A DNA stretch of 64,000 nt from Calothrix sp. MO_167.B12 (GCA_030066045.1 JASJCJ010000006.1:1-64000), one strand, 5' to 3'. Numbered from the stretch's first letter, positions 27,178 to 37,800 are shown. Made by a program: numbers and translations. Notes: a model not told the origin generated them from the sequence alone.

Positions 27178-28863
27178 TTAAAAAGTGAAACTGGTGCGGA
27201 CAATACCAAGAGTAATTGAATCACTATCTGGAGTGTGACCAGGTTCTATAATATGGATAATACCGGGAGTAACGCTGATATTATCTGTTAATCTCCAGCG
27301 ATAGAACGCTTCAATATGGGTTGTAGTTCCTGGTTGTCCATCGGGTTCAACATCAGGTATATTTCTGCCTACAGGTAAATCGCTACTGGTGATTTTAGGT
27401 GGTTGTCCGACGTAGATGCCGCCCAAGTTTCCCTTACCCAATAAATCGGGGAAATTGGCATAAAACATATAATTAGTTGTTTCTACATTCCCCGATTCTC
27501 CAGGCATGCGGGAGTTGGTATAACCACCCCAAGCGCCTAAAGTAATTTGAGGAGAAACACGCCAGTTGACTGTTGCACCAACGGCATTGGTTTGTAAGGG
27601 TGCGTCATTGGCTAAACGAAAATCTCCTACTCCACTGCCCACAATAGGAGGGACCAACACTCCATCGCTAGAGTAATTATTAACGTAATAGAGGCTGGTA
27701 TCTACAGTCTTAGCTGGTGTCAGTAATAATTGCACGCCAGTGGTAGTATTCCCATCAAATAATCCACTGCGAGGTCCTGGATTGCCGGGATTCGCACTGG
27801 TATAGATTGCTTGTAAACTAGCATTTTTAGTAAATTGCCAATCAAAAGCTATACCAGCACCGCCAAATCCTATATTTAAAATAGGGTTTCTTTGAGCGAA
27901 CCATGATAAAGGTCCATTGGATGCACTTTCTTCCCGGTTTGGACCCCGGAAAGCCCATAACATATCAACGCCGGCTGTACCTACCATCATGGCTAAATTG
28001 TCGGTTATTAGATGGTGATAGTGCAGGTGATTAACGATGAAACTACTGTTCGTGTTGAGTTCATAGCCCAAAAGAAAATCACTACTGAGCTTGGGTGAAG
28101 TCGATCCACTACCAGCATATAAACCTGTTACCAAATAACCACGGGGACTAAATTGGGTGTTTAAAAATAACTGATTAAAGGTAATTACATCAGTATTAGT
28201 ACCTGGGTCTTGAGTATCTCTAATACCATCTTGATTAGTATCAGCTCGGTTACTAGTACGTCCCTGAAGACCAATAACTGTAATACCTTTCAGTTTGGTG
28301 GTAGTGGAAAATTGATTGGCTTCTAGCTCCGCTGTACGTGCTTCCAAGGCATCAACACGACCCCGTAAGGTTGCTAATTCCGCAGAAAACTCTTCTTGTA
28401 ATCTTTGTAAAGTTGTCAGGTCTTCCCGGGCAACTAGATCATTAGTAGCTGTGGCTATTAACTCATTCACCCGATCTAAGCAAGCATTTAAGCCAGCAGC
28501 AAACTCATATCGCGTTAATGCCCGATTGCCGCGATAGGTTTGATTGGGATAACCCGCAATACAACCGTAACGTTCTACTAAAGATTGTAATGCCTGGAAA
28601 GCCCAATCTGTGGGTTGTACATCTCTGAGTTGGGAAACCGATGTTACTTGCTCCATCGGTTTTTGATCTAATGAGGAATTTTTGGCATCCGATAATACAT
28701 CATCGGCGGCAGAGGAGGTGGTAATATCAGCTACCTCTATAGATGGTGCTGCTTCCTCAGGCATAGCTAGTGTCCTCTGCGATAGTCCACCGACTATCGC
28801 CACTAACAAACCGCCAATAAGGCAGAATTGACTATTTTTCAACTTTTTATACTTTGCACACAC
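27178..28863 (-). CDS. SLH-domain iron-uptake-type porin
   Basis: VTSVSQLRDVQPTDWAFQALQSLVERYGCIAGYPNQTYRGNRALTRYEFA; coiled coil then barrel ending in RTSFTF. Confidence 0.9.
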   Translation of the reverse strand: MCAKYKKLKNSQFCLIGGLLVAIVGGLSQRTLAMPEEAAPSIEVADITTSSAADDVLSDAKNSSLDQKPMEQVTSVSQLRDVQPTDWAFQALQSLVERYGCIAGYPNQTYRGNRALTRYEFAAGLNACLDRVNELIATATNDLVAREDLTTLQRLQEEFSAELATLRGRVDALEARTAELEANQFSTTTKLKGITVIGLQGRTSNRADTNQDGIRDTQDPGTNTDVITFNQLFLNTQFSPRGYLVTGLYAGSGSTSPKLSSDFLLGYELNTNSSFIVNHLHYHHLITDNLAMMVGTAGVDMLWAFRGPNREESASNGPLSWFAQRNPILNIGFGGAGIAFDWQFTKNASLQAIYTSANPGNPGPRSGLFDGNTTTGVQLLLTPAKTVDTSLYYVNNYSSDGVLVPPIVGSGVGDFRLANDAPLQTNAVGATVNWRVSPQITLGAWGGYTNSRMPGESGNVETTNYMFYANFPDLLGKGNLGGIYVGQPPKITSSDLPVGRNIPDVEPDGQPGTTTHIEAFYRWRLTDNISVTPGIIHIIEPGHTPDSDSITLGIVRTSFTF

Positions 28864-29027
28864 ACATTCAACGGATGAGCTTATAGGAAATAATCCAGAA
28901 ATTGCATGAGTAATATTACTGAAATAGTTTTAAATCATACTTTATATGTGCTGGTCATCTAGAGCTTATGCGAGTATAAAAGAATGATAATACATATAAA
29001 AAGCCATTATATTCACTGATAAATAAC

Positions 29028-31475
29028 ATGGCAAAATGCTCCCCTAATCCATCTCCCAAACCATATAAAAAACAAACACAGCGTCATAAGTCTTCTGTCA
29101 CTGGTAAGCAAAAGGTGAAAAAACTGCAAAAAAAGTTACTTAAGGTGAAGGGAAAATTATCTACCAATCAGAACGATCGACGAAAACCCAAATTGCTAAA
29201 AAACTCCCGAAAACAGGGAAATTGGCTACCTGGGATGATGGCGATCGCAATTTTGTTAACTAGTGGTGGTTTGCTATTTACCCTTGGTTGGATCAGTATT
29301 TTATTTATGTTTAATCCCTCTGGTTTGGGACGGTTAAATCAATTGTTACCAGCATGGGCAAGAATTTCCTTATCCCGTGGAGAACAACCCCAAACTATAA
29401 GGGAAATTACTGCTAGTATAAAGCAAAAACAGTTACAAGCAGGGGAAACTATTCCTTTGAGTAATGCAGGTAATAATTCCCCAAAACCTTTTCTATTACC
29501 AGTGTTACGCCAGCGTCCTAATTGTCAGTCAGATTGCCAAGAAATCACCGAACTGAGGATTTATCAACCAGCGCGAGAGTCAGAATGGCAATCCCAGTCA
29601 AAAAAATATTACTATTTAACAACCCAATTACCCGTCACTGGACCGGAAGAATCCTTTGTGACTGCTCCTTTAGGGGAGGATGAAAGGAAAAATCAAACTA
29701 GCAGTATTTCTTTACCTCTAAGTCAAGTGGGACAGTATAAAGATGGTGTACCGTCTTCAGGGTTTTGGTTTTATTTACGGGGTCAACGACAGCAAGTCAC
29801 AAAAGCGATCGCCTATGGGCATATCATATTTTATAATCCCCAACGCGATCGCCTGCAAAAAATGCTGTCTTGGACTAGTCCTTCAGGGAAGTTACCCAAA
29901 TGGCAGCAGGTAACTGGGGATGAGCGGGAGGAGTTAGTAGTGGAACAAACTACTGGCTTAGAACCACGGCTGAAGGTTTACCAACTCAAATCTGTGAAGT
30001 TATTTCTCAATCCTTTCCAACTCGAAGAAATTACCCTCCAACAACCAGCTATGGGTGATGGAGGTTATGGAAAAGCTTTAGTCATTGCCCGGAGTGGACT
30101 GTGGACACCTGCTTGGCAGTGGCTGCAATTCATTAAAAAGCAGCGTCGAGGATTACTACCTGCTACTGCCCAGGCACAAATGGATTTGATTGGCTTGCAC
30201 TCACAACTTACTAAGGCACAAGCAGATAAAAGCTGGGCTGCTCCCAGTCAACAAATTTTGGCATATTTAATTGATGGCCGTTGGGAAAAAGCTTTACAAG
30301 TATTGACTAAATCACCCCAGAATTATGAAGAAATAGCTAATCTCTTCCAGGCTGATGGGGGCAGATTGTGGAAGCGGACTCAAGCGGCTTTGCAAGTCAA
30401 TCCCAAACGAGCCGAGGTCCAAATCTTGGCAGCACTAATTTTAGCCGCTCGGGAAGGAGAAACAAAGGTTAATTCATGGCTAGGCAAACAATCTCACATG
30501 ACAGCAGCAACTCGCAGGAAAATTAAAAAGCTGTTGGCACAACTGAATGGTGAAGTGTCCCCCACACAAGTTAATTCCACTCACCCTACCCGAATTGTGG
30601 GTACGGCCAAAAAAAATCTAGCTGTGAAAGCATCAGCATGGCTACCATTGACTGATGAGGATAACCTAACACCCAAAAATAATCAAACTTGGTATCAAAT
30701 AGAGGTGACTGCCTTTCATGACGGACAAAGCTGGCAATATCTACCTTTTAATAGCTTGAAATTACCTTCAGATTCTCCCAGTCAATATCTACAAAAAAAA
30801 CTGGGTATTAAGCCCAATTCAACTATTGAGATTATTACCTGGCTGCCAAATAAAGAGCAACGAAATGCGATCGCTAGTTTGAAAGCTGTACAATTGCAAA
30901 ATGGGGTATTAACTCTATTAGCCGCAGCCACAACCACCCGTGAACAAGAATATAGCAATAGCCATCAGCTGCAACCCTTAGCTGTAACTACTGGAGCCTT
31001 GGAATGGGTACAACCATCTCCTATGAATTTTGAGCAGCTGTCTCAGGAGTACCCGGAACAGGAAGAAGAAATAATCCAGACTATTTGGCGCTCACTGCAA
31101 ACATCCGGCGATATTTCCACCGATATAAATCCTGAACTGTCAAAGCTACGTCAACTACTAACCAATTTACCCGTAAAAGTAGTAGATATTACCAATGATA
31201 ATAGTGATGAAATATTAGTTACTATTTCCCCAGAATTAATTAGTACTTGGAAAAAAGCTAATTCAGATAGTAAACCACAACAGAGTAAACAAATCCGCAC
31301 TCTGATATTTGCAGATAGTGGTAAAATCATTTACTCTGAATTTAAGCCTAATAATTCCCAAACATTGACAGCGATCGCTAAACTGCCTACTGCTAATTAT
31401 CCTGTATTATTAGTAGAAAATCGCCAAAAATATACTCTCCAGCGTTGGTCAAAGGAGAATAAACGGTTTGAGTAA
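29028..31475 (+). CDS. Hypothetical membrane-anchored protein, basic N-terminus plus one TM helix
   Basis: Long ORF with HIP1 sites; TM segment MMAIAILLTSGGLLFTLGWISILFMF. Confidence 0.75.
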   Translation: MAKCSPNPSPKPYKKQTQRHKSSVTGKQKVKKLQKKLLKVKGKLSTNQNDRRKPKLLKNSRKQGNWLPGMMAIAILLTSGGLLFTLGWISILFMFNPSGLGRLNQLLPAWARISLSRGEQPQTIREITASIKQKQLQAGETIPLSNAGNNSPKPFLLPVLRQRPNCQSDCQEITELRIYQPARESEWQSQSKKYYYLTTQLPVTGPEESFVTAPLGEDERKNQTSSISLPLSQVGQYKDGVPSSGFWFYLRGQRQQVTKAIAYGHIIFYNPQRDRLQKMLSWTSPSGKLPKWQQVTGDEREELVVEQTTGLEPRLKVYQLKSVKLFLNPFQLEEITLQQPAMGDGGYGKALVIARSGLWTPAWQWLQFIKKQRRGLLPATAQAQMDLIGLHSQLTKAQADKSWAAPSQQILAYLIDGRWEKALQVLTKSPQNYEEIANLFQADGGRLWKRTQAALQVNPKRAEVQILAALILAAREGETKVNSWLGKQSHMTAATRRKIKKLLAQLNGEVSPTQVNSTHPTRIVGTAKKNLAVKASAWLPLTDEDNLTPKNNQTWYQIEVTAFHDGQSWQYLPFNSLKLPSDSPSQYLQKKLGIKPNSTIEIITWLPNKEQRNAIASLKAVQLQNGVLTLLAAATTTREQEYSNSHQLQPLAVTTGALEWVQPSPMNFEQLSQEYPEQEEEIIQTIWRSLQTSGDISTDINPELSKLRQLLTNLPVKVVDITNDNSDEILVTISPELISTWKKANSDSKPQQSKQIRTLIFADSGKIIYSEFKPNNSQTLTAIAKLPTANYPVLLVENRQKYTLQRWSKENKRFE

Positions 31476-31798
31476 CACTTAGTCAAAACCTAGGTAACCT
31501 GAGTTCGGTGTTCGGAGTTCGGTGTTCGGAGTTAAAATTAACCTGAGTTCAGGTTAAGCCAAAAGCTAAAAGCTTATTCTGTAAGAATTTAGCCAAACTC
31601 TAAGTGCTTAAAGAAGGGATTAAATTGGCATCATTTTGTCAATCAGGTTCATAAATGAGACTAATATCAACAACATGGCTTATTGAGAATAACTTCAAAC
31701 ATGGTTTGAGAACGAACAACGAAACATCAGGTGTTTCGAGGATTTCTTATCCCGAACTCAGGTTAGGTAAGTTCTATTTCCTTAAATGAAATTAGTAG

Positions 31799-31915
31799 TC
31801 CACCACATTAATTTTGACAGTTTATTGTAGTGCGGGCATCTTGCCCGCTTCTTTACAGTAGGGAGCGAGACGCTCCCACTACAATTGTTTTACCCCGCAG
31901 AACTAATGTGGTGGA
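31799..31915. mobile_element. Short MITE-like dispersed repeat, copy A
   Basis: Imperfect TIRs tccaccacattaattttg / cagaactaatgtggtgga; reverse-complement homologue at 51612-51786. Confidence 0.6.
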
Positions 31916-31918
31916 GTA

Positions 31919-32278
31919 TTAGTGGTCTTTTTCATTAATTTTGACTCCTCGCGGGCGTGAGCGATCCCCGACTTCTATCCTAGAAATTACTACAATGTGC
32001 AGATATTGATTTAGAAGTCGGGGAGCTATGACCAATTAATTCATAATTATTAATTCATAATTAATGGTGCAAGCCCGTAAATTTATTTATGGATCACGGA
32101 TTTTTGAATTACACAGACAGTGGACAGTGGAATCTTTATGATTTGTGATCGGATAAATTTTAAATTTTGCTTGATTCAAAAAAGAGGATTCATCCGTGGG
32201 CACGAACCCATGAATTATCAATTATCAATTACGAATTGTTTTGGCCTAGCCCTCATAACTAATGAAAAAGACCACTAA
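31919..32278. mobile_element. MITE-like element with perfect 19-bp terminal inverted repeats
   Basis: ttagtggtctttttcatta (31919-31937) is the exact reverse complement of taatgaaaaagaccactaa (32260-32278). Confidence 0.6.
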
Positions 32279-32469
32279 TTTTTATGGGTTTGACTGGATA
32301 ATTTTTGCTTCTGTAAATTTTGTAACTGCTGTAGCAAGCAATCTACCTCTGCTTGCAAATGGATAAACTTAACTTGTTGATCTACCTGGTAAATACACTT
32401 GTTATTGTTCAATTTCTGGGTTCCAGCTGTGTGGGAAGGGCGATCGGAAACACTAGATGATGCAGACAT
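32275..32469 (-). CDS. Small coiled-coil hypothetical protein (64 aa)
   Basis: ATG-initiated ORF with coherent helix VDQQVKFIHLQAEVDCLLQQLQNLQKQ; stop codon lies in the adjoining TIR. Confidence 0.5.
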   Translation of the reverse strand: MSASSSVSDRPSHTAGTQKLNNNKCIYQVDQQVKFIHLQAEVDCLLQQLQNLQKQKLSSQTHKN

Positions 32470-32642
32470 TTTTTATTAGCTCCACAAATTAGCTCACACC
32501 ATTTAAACACAATATCCTAGCTCATATTTTAAGATTTGTGAATAAATATGACATCATTTTTACTTATATGATTCATTTGCATTGGTGTACAGACTGACAA
32601 TAAGAGTTATATTTTTGTTCCAAGTTTTTCTAATGACTACAT

Positions 32643-33785
32643 TTGGCAGTGGCTGATGATATGTTAATAATTGCATCGTCTTTTATAGATCCCGTGACTT
32701 TGAGCCTGTCTGCTGAAAAATCCCACCGCCAACCCTGGCCTGGACTAATAGAAGCCTACCGCGAATATTTGCCTGTTAGCGAAAAAACCCCGGTTGTGAC
32801 CCTGTTGGAGGGTAATACCCCTCTAATACCTGCTCCTGCCTTGGCAGAACGCATTGGTAGGCAAGTGAGCGTATATGTAAAGTATGATGGTCTGAACCCT
32901 ACCGGCAGCTTTAAAGACCGGGGAATGACCATGGCAATTTCCAAAGCTAAGGAAGCCGGTGCAAAAGCTGTGATTTGTGCAAGTACAGGTAATACTTCAG
33001 CGGCAGCAGCAGCCTATGCACGACGGGGAGGTATGCGTCCCTTTGTGTTAATTCCTGATGGCTATGTAGCTCTAGGTAAATTGGCACAGGCTTTACTTTA
33101 TGGGGCAGAAGTTTTAGCCATTAAAGGAAATTTTGATCGCGCTTTAGAAATCGTCCGTCAAATGGCAGACAACTACCCCATTACCTTAGTCAATTCGGTG
33201 AATCCCTACCGCTTGGAAGGTCAAAAAACCGGCGCGTTTGAAGTGGTTGATGCTTTAGGTAATGCTCCAGACTGGTTATGTATACCCGTGGGTAACGCTG
33301 GTAATATCACCGCCTATTGGATGGGGTTTTGTCAGTATCATCAAGCTGGAAGGTGCGATCGCTTGCCAAAAATGATGGGATTTCAAGCCGCAGGTGCAGC
33401 ACCTCTGGTAAATGGGCAACCAGTGGCAAACCCAGAAACTATCGCTACGGCAATTAGAATTGGTAATCCTGCGAGTTGGGAAAAAGCAGTCGCTGCCAAA
33501 GATGCCAGTCAAGGAAATTTTCGCGCCGTTACAGATGCAGAGATCTTGGATGCCTATCGGATTTTGGCATCAGAAGAGGGCATTTTTTGTGAACCAGCCA
33601 GTGCATCTTCTGTGGCGGGGATGTTGCAAGTAAAAGACCAAATACCCACAGGAGCAACGGTGGTTTGCGTCCTCACGGGCAATGGTTTAAAAGATCCAGA
33701 TACTGCCATTAAACACAGCAACAGCCAAATCAAACAGGGAATTGCCCCAGAAATTGACGCAGTAGCTAAGGCTATGGGATTTTGA
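32643..33785 (+). CDS. thrC: Threonine synthase
   Basis: [42 protein letters not shown] (PLP lysine), [18 protein letters not shown]. Start codon uncertain (TTG 32643 or ATG 32661). Confidence 0.95.
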   Translation: MAVADDMLIIASSFIDPVTLSLSAEKSHRQPWPGLIEAYREYLPVSEKTPVVTLLEGNTPLIPAPALAERIGRQVSVYVKYDGLNPTGSFKDRGMTMAISKAKEAGAKAVICASTGNTSAAAAAYARRGGMRPFVLIPDGYVALGKLAQALLYGAEVLAIKGNFDRALEIVRQMADNYPITLVNSVNPYRLEGQKTGAFEVVDALGNAPDWLCIPVGNAGNITAYWMGFCQYHQAGRCDRLPKMMGFQAAGAAPLVNGQPVANPETIATAIRIGNPASWEKAVAAKDASQGNFRAVTDAEILDAYRILASEEGIFCEPASASSVAGMLQVKDQIPTGATVVCVLTGNGLKDPDTAIKHSNSQIKQGIAPEIDAVAKAMGF

Positions 33786-33882
33786 TCGAGAGGAGGGAAG
33801 GAGGGAAGGAGTGAAGGAGTGAAGGAGGGAAGGAGTGAAGGAGACAAATTTCTCTTTATTACTTATTACTTATTACTTATTA
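33785..33882. repeat. Adjacent octamer (ggaaggag/ggagtgaa) and heptamer (ttattac)n tandem repeats
   Basis: Direct reading of gagggaaggagggaaggagtgaaggag... and ttattacttattacttattac. Confidence 0.9.
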
Positions 33883-33895
33883 CTTCATCATCCCA

Positions 33896-34351
33896 TCACT
33901 CCCTCACTCCCGCCTTTTCCTTTGCCAAGCCATCAATGGCATCACCAAGGGCAGTTGTTAGATTATTCCGGGTTTGGGCGTGTTTTTCTTGTTCTGTTTT
34001 TAATGCTTGTAGGAGTTGATCCCGTTCTTTGAGGGTGGTAATTAATTTATCTCGTAATTCCTCTACAGAATTGAGGTTTTCTATTTCTCCCTGTATCGCT
34101 TCATCTGTAGTAGTTTCATCGATCAGTCCTTCATCAATCCCTCGCATCTGCTGGATTTCTAACTTTAAAGATGCGATCGCTTGTTGTGATAGTTGAGCAT
34201 CGCTACGTCGTTGTTCGGATTCAGTATTGTATAATTTACGCCACTTTTCGGCACTTTCCCAGGCAGTATCTCGTTCTTCTCGTAATTCCACCAGTTGTTG
34301 TTTCAGTGCCTGAATTTCTGTTAACCATTGTTGTGTTAAATCTTGATTCAT
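33896..34351 (-). CDS. Coiled-coil hypothetical protein
   Basis: Heptad-rich ORF, MNQDLTQQWLTEIQALKQQLVELREERDTAWESAEKWRKLY. Confidence 0.7.
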   Translation of the reverse strand: MNQDLTQQWLTEIQALKQQLVELREERDTAWESAEKWRKLYNTESEQRRSDAQLSQQAIASLKLEIQQMRGIDEGLIDETTTDEAIQGEIENLNSVEELRDKLITTLKERDQLLQALKTEQEKHAQTRNNLTTALGDAIDGLAKEKAGVRE

Positions 34352-34479
34352 AGAGATTTTAGATTTAATCCTTCGTGTCTATACTCCTTCACTCCGGGCG
34401 GGGAAACCCCGCCCCTACTCCTTCACTCCTTCACTCCTACCCTACGGGAAGCCGCTGAGTCGCAAAGCGTCCCGTGAGG

Positions 34480-34560
34480 GATACGCGTCTACACTCCTTC
34501 ACTCCTTCACTCCTTCACTCCTTCACTCCTTCACTCCCTCACTCCTTCACTCCCTCACCT
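34480..34560. repeat. Octamer tandem repeat (actccttc)n
   Basis: About nine consecutive actccttc/actccctc units directly after the murG stop. Confidence 0.9.
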
Positions 34561-35628
34561 CTCCACCACGTCCCGTACCAACTGTGCTAACTTGTGGGCA
34601 CTATTTGTGAGGGCAATTCCCTTAGCTTTTTCCCCCATTTTTTGTAAATCTTCTGGTGCATCTAATAAGCTTAATACCTGAGTTTGCAAGATTTTAGGAG
34701 TTAATTCCGACTGATTGTAACTAAAACCAGCACCTGCTTCAGTAAAAACACGGGCATTATAAGCTTGATGGTCTTCGGCCGCAAAGGGGTAAGGAATTAA
34801 AATTGCTGGAGTTCCACACACGGCTAACTCAGTGATGCTACCCGCACCAGCCCGGCTAATGGCTAAATTTGCCCTCTGTAATAAAGGTGCCATCTTGTCG
34901 TAGAATGGCAAACATATGTACTGAGGATGCTGGAGACTCTGGGCTTCGGGATCGTTATTACCTGTTAAATGAACTACATACGCACCGGCTTTAAACAAAG
35001 CTGGGGCACATTGACGTACCAACTGATTAACAGCTACTGCTCCTTGGCTACCGCCAAAAACTAATATTAAGGGCACGTTTTCCGGAATTGGCAAATCTAA
35101 GCTGGTAACATTGCTCTCATCTAGAAATTGGGAACGCACTGGAGTACTGGTATAAATTGTGCGACTACGGCGTAAATGTTGGGCTGCCACATCAAATCCC
35201 ACCGCCACAGCATCACACCAAGGTCCAAAAAACCGTGTTACCTTACCAGGTAGGGCATTAGATTCATGAAAAATTACAGGTATTCCCAAAGTTTTGGCAG
35301 CAATGAGAGCAGGAGCAGCAATATAGCCCCCAGTGGTGAATACTCCTTGAAATTTTCCTCGTTGCAATATCTGGCGGACTTGTAATACCGAACCTATCAG
35401 TCCACCCAAAACCCGCAAAGTCCCCAAACCAAACTTTTCTTGGAACCCTGCCACAGGGATGGTATTCAATTTATACTGTTGGGGAACCAACTGAGTTTCT
35501 AGTCGATTGGGTACACCCAGCCACTCTATGTCATAATCTGATAACTCTTGTGCCAGTGCGATCGCTGGAAATAAATGTCCCCCAGTACCACTAGCAGCTA
35601 TTAATAATTTTATCGGTGCGTTTGCCAT
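34555..35628 (-). CDS. murG: UDP-GlcNAc:undecaprenyl-PP-MurNAc-pentapeptide GlcNAc transferase
   Basis: LLIAASGTGGHLFPAIALAQEL, FHESNALPGKVTRF, VFGGSQGAVAVN, SRAGAGSITELAVCGTPAILIPYPFAAEDHQ. Confidence 0.96.
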   Translation of the reverse strand: MANAPIKLLIAASGTGGHLFPAIALAQELSDYDIEWLGVPNRLETQLVPQQYKLNTIPVAGFQEKFGLGTLRVLGGLIGSVLQVRQILQRGKFQGVFTTGGYIAAPALIAAKTLGIPVIFHESNALPGKVTRFFGPWCDAVAVGFDVAAQHLRRSRTIYTSTPVRSQFLDESNVTSLDLPIPENVPLILVFGGSQGAVAVNQLVRQCAPALFKAGAYVVHLTGNNDPEAQSLQHPQYICLPFYDKMAPLLQRANLAISRAGAGSITELAVCGTPAILIPYPFAAEDHQAYNARVFTEAGAGFSYNQSELTPKILQTQVLSLLDAPEDLQKMGEKAKGIALTNSAHKLAQLVRDVVER

Positions 35629-35720
35629 CCAACCTATACCGTTCGGACTCTCAGGTTAATTTAAGATAAAACAATTTATCTACTTTCCGTAGCCAAATTG
35701 CCATCTACAAATAATTGCCA

Positions 35721-36530
35721 ATGTCTAACTTTATTACCTTACTACTGAAATACCCATCTCGATTGCTTATGAATCGCTGGTTACTTTTTTTTCTGGTCAC
35801 ATTTGGATTAGTCAGTCTGGGTAAACCTGCTCTAGCCAAGACACCTGATAGTGCTCCTCCCCAATTGAAAAACTTACTTTCGCAAATTGATCTAGCAGCA
35901 AGCAAAGGTGATATTAAAGGGGTGATGCAGTTCTATAGCCCCGTATTTACCCATACAGATGGTTTAAACCGTCAAACTATGGAGCAGGCTTTAAGCAGAT
36001 TTTGGCAAAAGTATCCCAAGTTGAGATATAGCACAAGCCTACAATCTTGGAAATCAGAAGGTAATTCTATTATTGCTGAAACTGTGACCAAAATAACTGG
36101 TTTGCCATCTGCCAATGAAAATAATCTAGCTTTAAATGCTACAATCCGTTCCCGTCAAAGGTTAACAGGGAATAAAATTACCCGTCAAGAAGTTTTATCG
36201 GAACGTACCAAAATTACTTCTGGAATTAAACCACCCCAAGTGGATGTGAAATTACCACAGCAGGTGAAAGTAGGCCAGCAGTATACTTTTGATGCCATTG
36301 TTCAAGAACCTTTGGGAGAAGATTTTATTTTGGGTAAGGCTATGGAAGAAACCATTCAACCAAACAAATATCTCAATCCTTCCAACGTGGAATTAGAATT
36401 ACTCAGAGCTGGGGGACTATTTAAGATTGGACGGGCACCCTCTACCCCTGGAAACCAATGGATTTCCGCAGTGATTTTGCGGGGTGAGGGTATGACTATG
36501 ATTACTCAACGTATGCGAATAGTTAAGTAA
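35721..36530 (+). CDS. Secreted/anchored hypothetical protein, possible NTF2-like domain
   Basis: N-terminal signal sequence LLFFLVTFGLVSLGKPALA; DLAASKGDIKGVMQFYSPVFTHTDG resembles SnoaL/NTF2-like starts. Confidence 0.65.
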   Translation: MSNFITLLLKYPSRLLMNRWLLFFLVTFGLVSLGKPALAKTPDSAPPQLKNLLSQIDLAASKGDIKGVMQFYSPVFTHTDGLNRQTMEQALSRFWQKYPKLRYSTSLQSWKSEGNSIIAETVTKITGLPSANENNLALNATIRSRQRLTGNKITRQEVLSERTKITSGIKPPQVDVKLPQQVKVGQQYTFDAIVQEPLGEDFILGKAMEETIQPNKYLNPSNVELELLRAGGLFKIGRAPSTPGNQWISAVILRGEGMTMITQRMRIVK

Positions 36531-36744
36531 GAGGGAAGGAGTGATGGAGTGATGGTTGTTAGTTGTTAGTTGTTAGTTGACAGTTGACAGTTGATAGTTG
36601 ATGGGATGATGGGGGGAAAGAGTAGGGGCGGGGTTTCCCCGCCCGGAGTAATGGAGGTAGTTTAAGTTGCCTGTTGCCTGCTCCCTGTTTCCTGTTGCCT
36701 GTTCCCTAGCGCGTAGCACTATAAGAATTACGAATTATTTGCTC

Positions 36745-37524
36745 ATGGTGTCTCTACAAAATCAAATTGTTTTAATTACTGGTGCGAGTAGTGGTATAGG
36801 TACTGCTTGTGCCCACATTTTTGCTGGTGCTGGTGCCAAGCTGATATTGGCGGCTCGGCGGTATGAGCGTTTACAACAATTAGGGGATGAACTCACAACC
36901 AAGTATGGTAATTCTCTAGAGATACATTTATTACAATTAGATGTGCGCGATCGCTCGGCGGTAGAATCTGCTATTGCTCAACTATCCCCAGAATGGTCTG
37001 AGATCGATATTCTAGTCAACAATGCTGGATTGAGTCGCGGTTTAGACAAGCTCCATGAGGGTGATTTCCAGGATTGGGAAGAAATGATTGATACCAATGT
37101 TAAAGGTTTGCTGTACTTGACTCGTTATGTGGTTCCAGGTATGGTAAAACGCGATCGCGGTCATGTGGTAAATATAGGTTCCATAGCCGGACATCAAACC
37201 TACCCTGGGGGTAATGTTTATTGTGGCACTAAGGCGGCTGTGAGAGCCATTTCTGAGGGTTTAAAACAAGATTTGTTAGGAACACCTGTGCGGGTAACTT
37301 CTGTTGATCCAGGGATGGTAGAGACGGAATTTAGCGATGTTCGTTTTCATGGAGACACGGAACGGGCGAAAAAGGTTTACCAGGGACTTACACCTTTAAC
37401 TCCAGAAGATATTGCTGATGTGGTGTTTTTCTGTGTTACTCGACCAAGTCGGGTAAATATTAGTGAGGTGCTGTTAGTTCCTACGGATCAAGCTAGTGCT
37501 ACTTTAGTTCACCGTCGCACTTGA
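36745..37524 (+). CDS. Short-chain dehydrogenase/reductase (YdfG-like)
   Basis: VLITGASSGIGTACA, NNAGLSRG, NVYCGTKAAVRAISEGLKQDL. ATG 36745 preferred; the N-terminus from 36667 is translated repeat. Confidence 0.92.
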   Translation: MVSLQNQIVLITGASSGIGTACAHIFAGAGAKLILAARRYERLQQLGDELTTKYGNSLEIHLLQLDVRDRSAVESAIAQLSPEWSEIDILVNNAGLSRGLDKLHEGDFQDWEEMIDTNVKGLLYLTRYVVPGMVKRDRGHVVNIGSIAGHQTYPGGNVYCGTKAAVRAISEGLKQDLLGTPVRVTSVDPGMVETEFSDVRFHGDTERAKKVYQGLTPLTPEDIADVVFFCVTRPSRVNISEVLLVPTDQASATLVHRRT

Positions 37525-37800
37525 TTTCAAAAAATAGTTTTAGAAGCAAAGCCCACGATTAGGTGGGCTAAAACATTGATTTTTATTAGTCCGCGCAGGC
37601 GGTGAGTCCATTGCTGCGGGAAGGTTTCCCTAGCCTACGGCAAGCCGCTGAGTCAAGCGCGGACACGCTGCGCGGTAAGCGAAGCGGGAGCCGTAGGCTT
37701 TACACGTCTACGGGCATACCCTACGGGAAGCAAGCTACAAGAAAGGTATTAGCCTGAGGTGCTTACAAGATAAACCCCATCCATCTTGAAATCTGGAGTT

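Noticed and set aside
33554-33847. 97-aa minus-strand ORF starting MSPSLLPSFTPSLLPSFPP, and similar 62325/62332 ORFs
   Set aside because: N-termini are translated octamer repeats; the rest is antisense to thrC or ccs1.
34480-34560. Regular short repeats as a possible CRISPR array
   Set aside because: Units are 7-8 bp without spacers; no cas genes; typical cyanobacterial short tandem repeats.
36667-36744. N-terminal extension of the SDR protein (MPVACSLFPVACSLARSTIRITNYLL)
   Set aside because: Translated tgttgcc tandem repeat; ATG 36745 gives the canonical SDR N-terminus.
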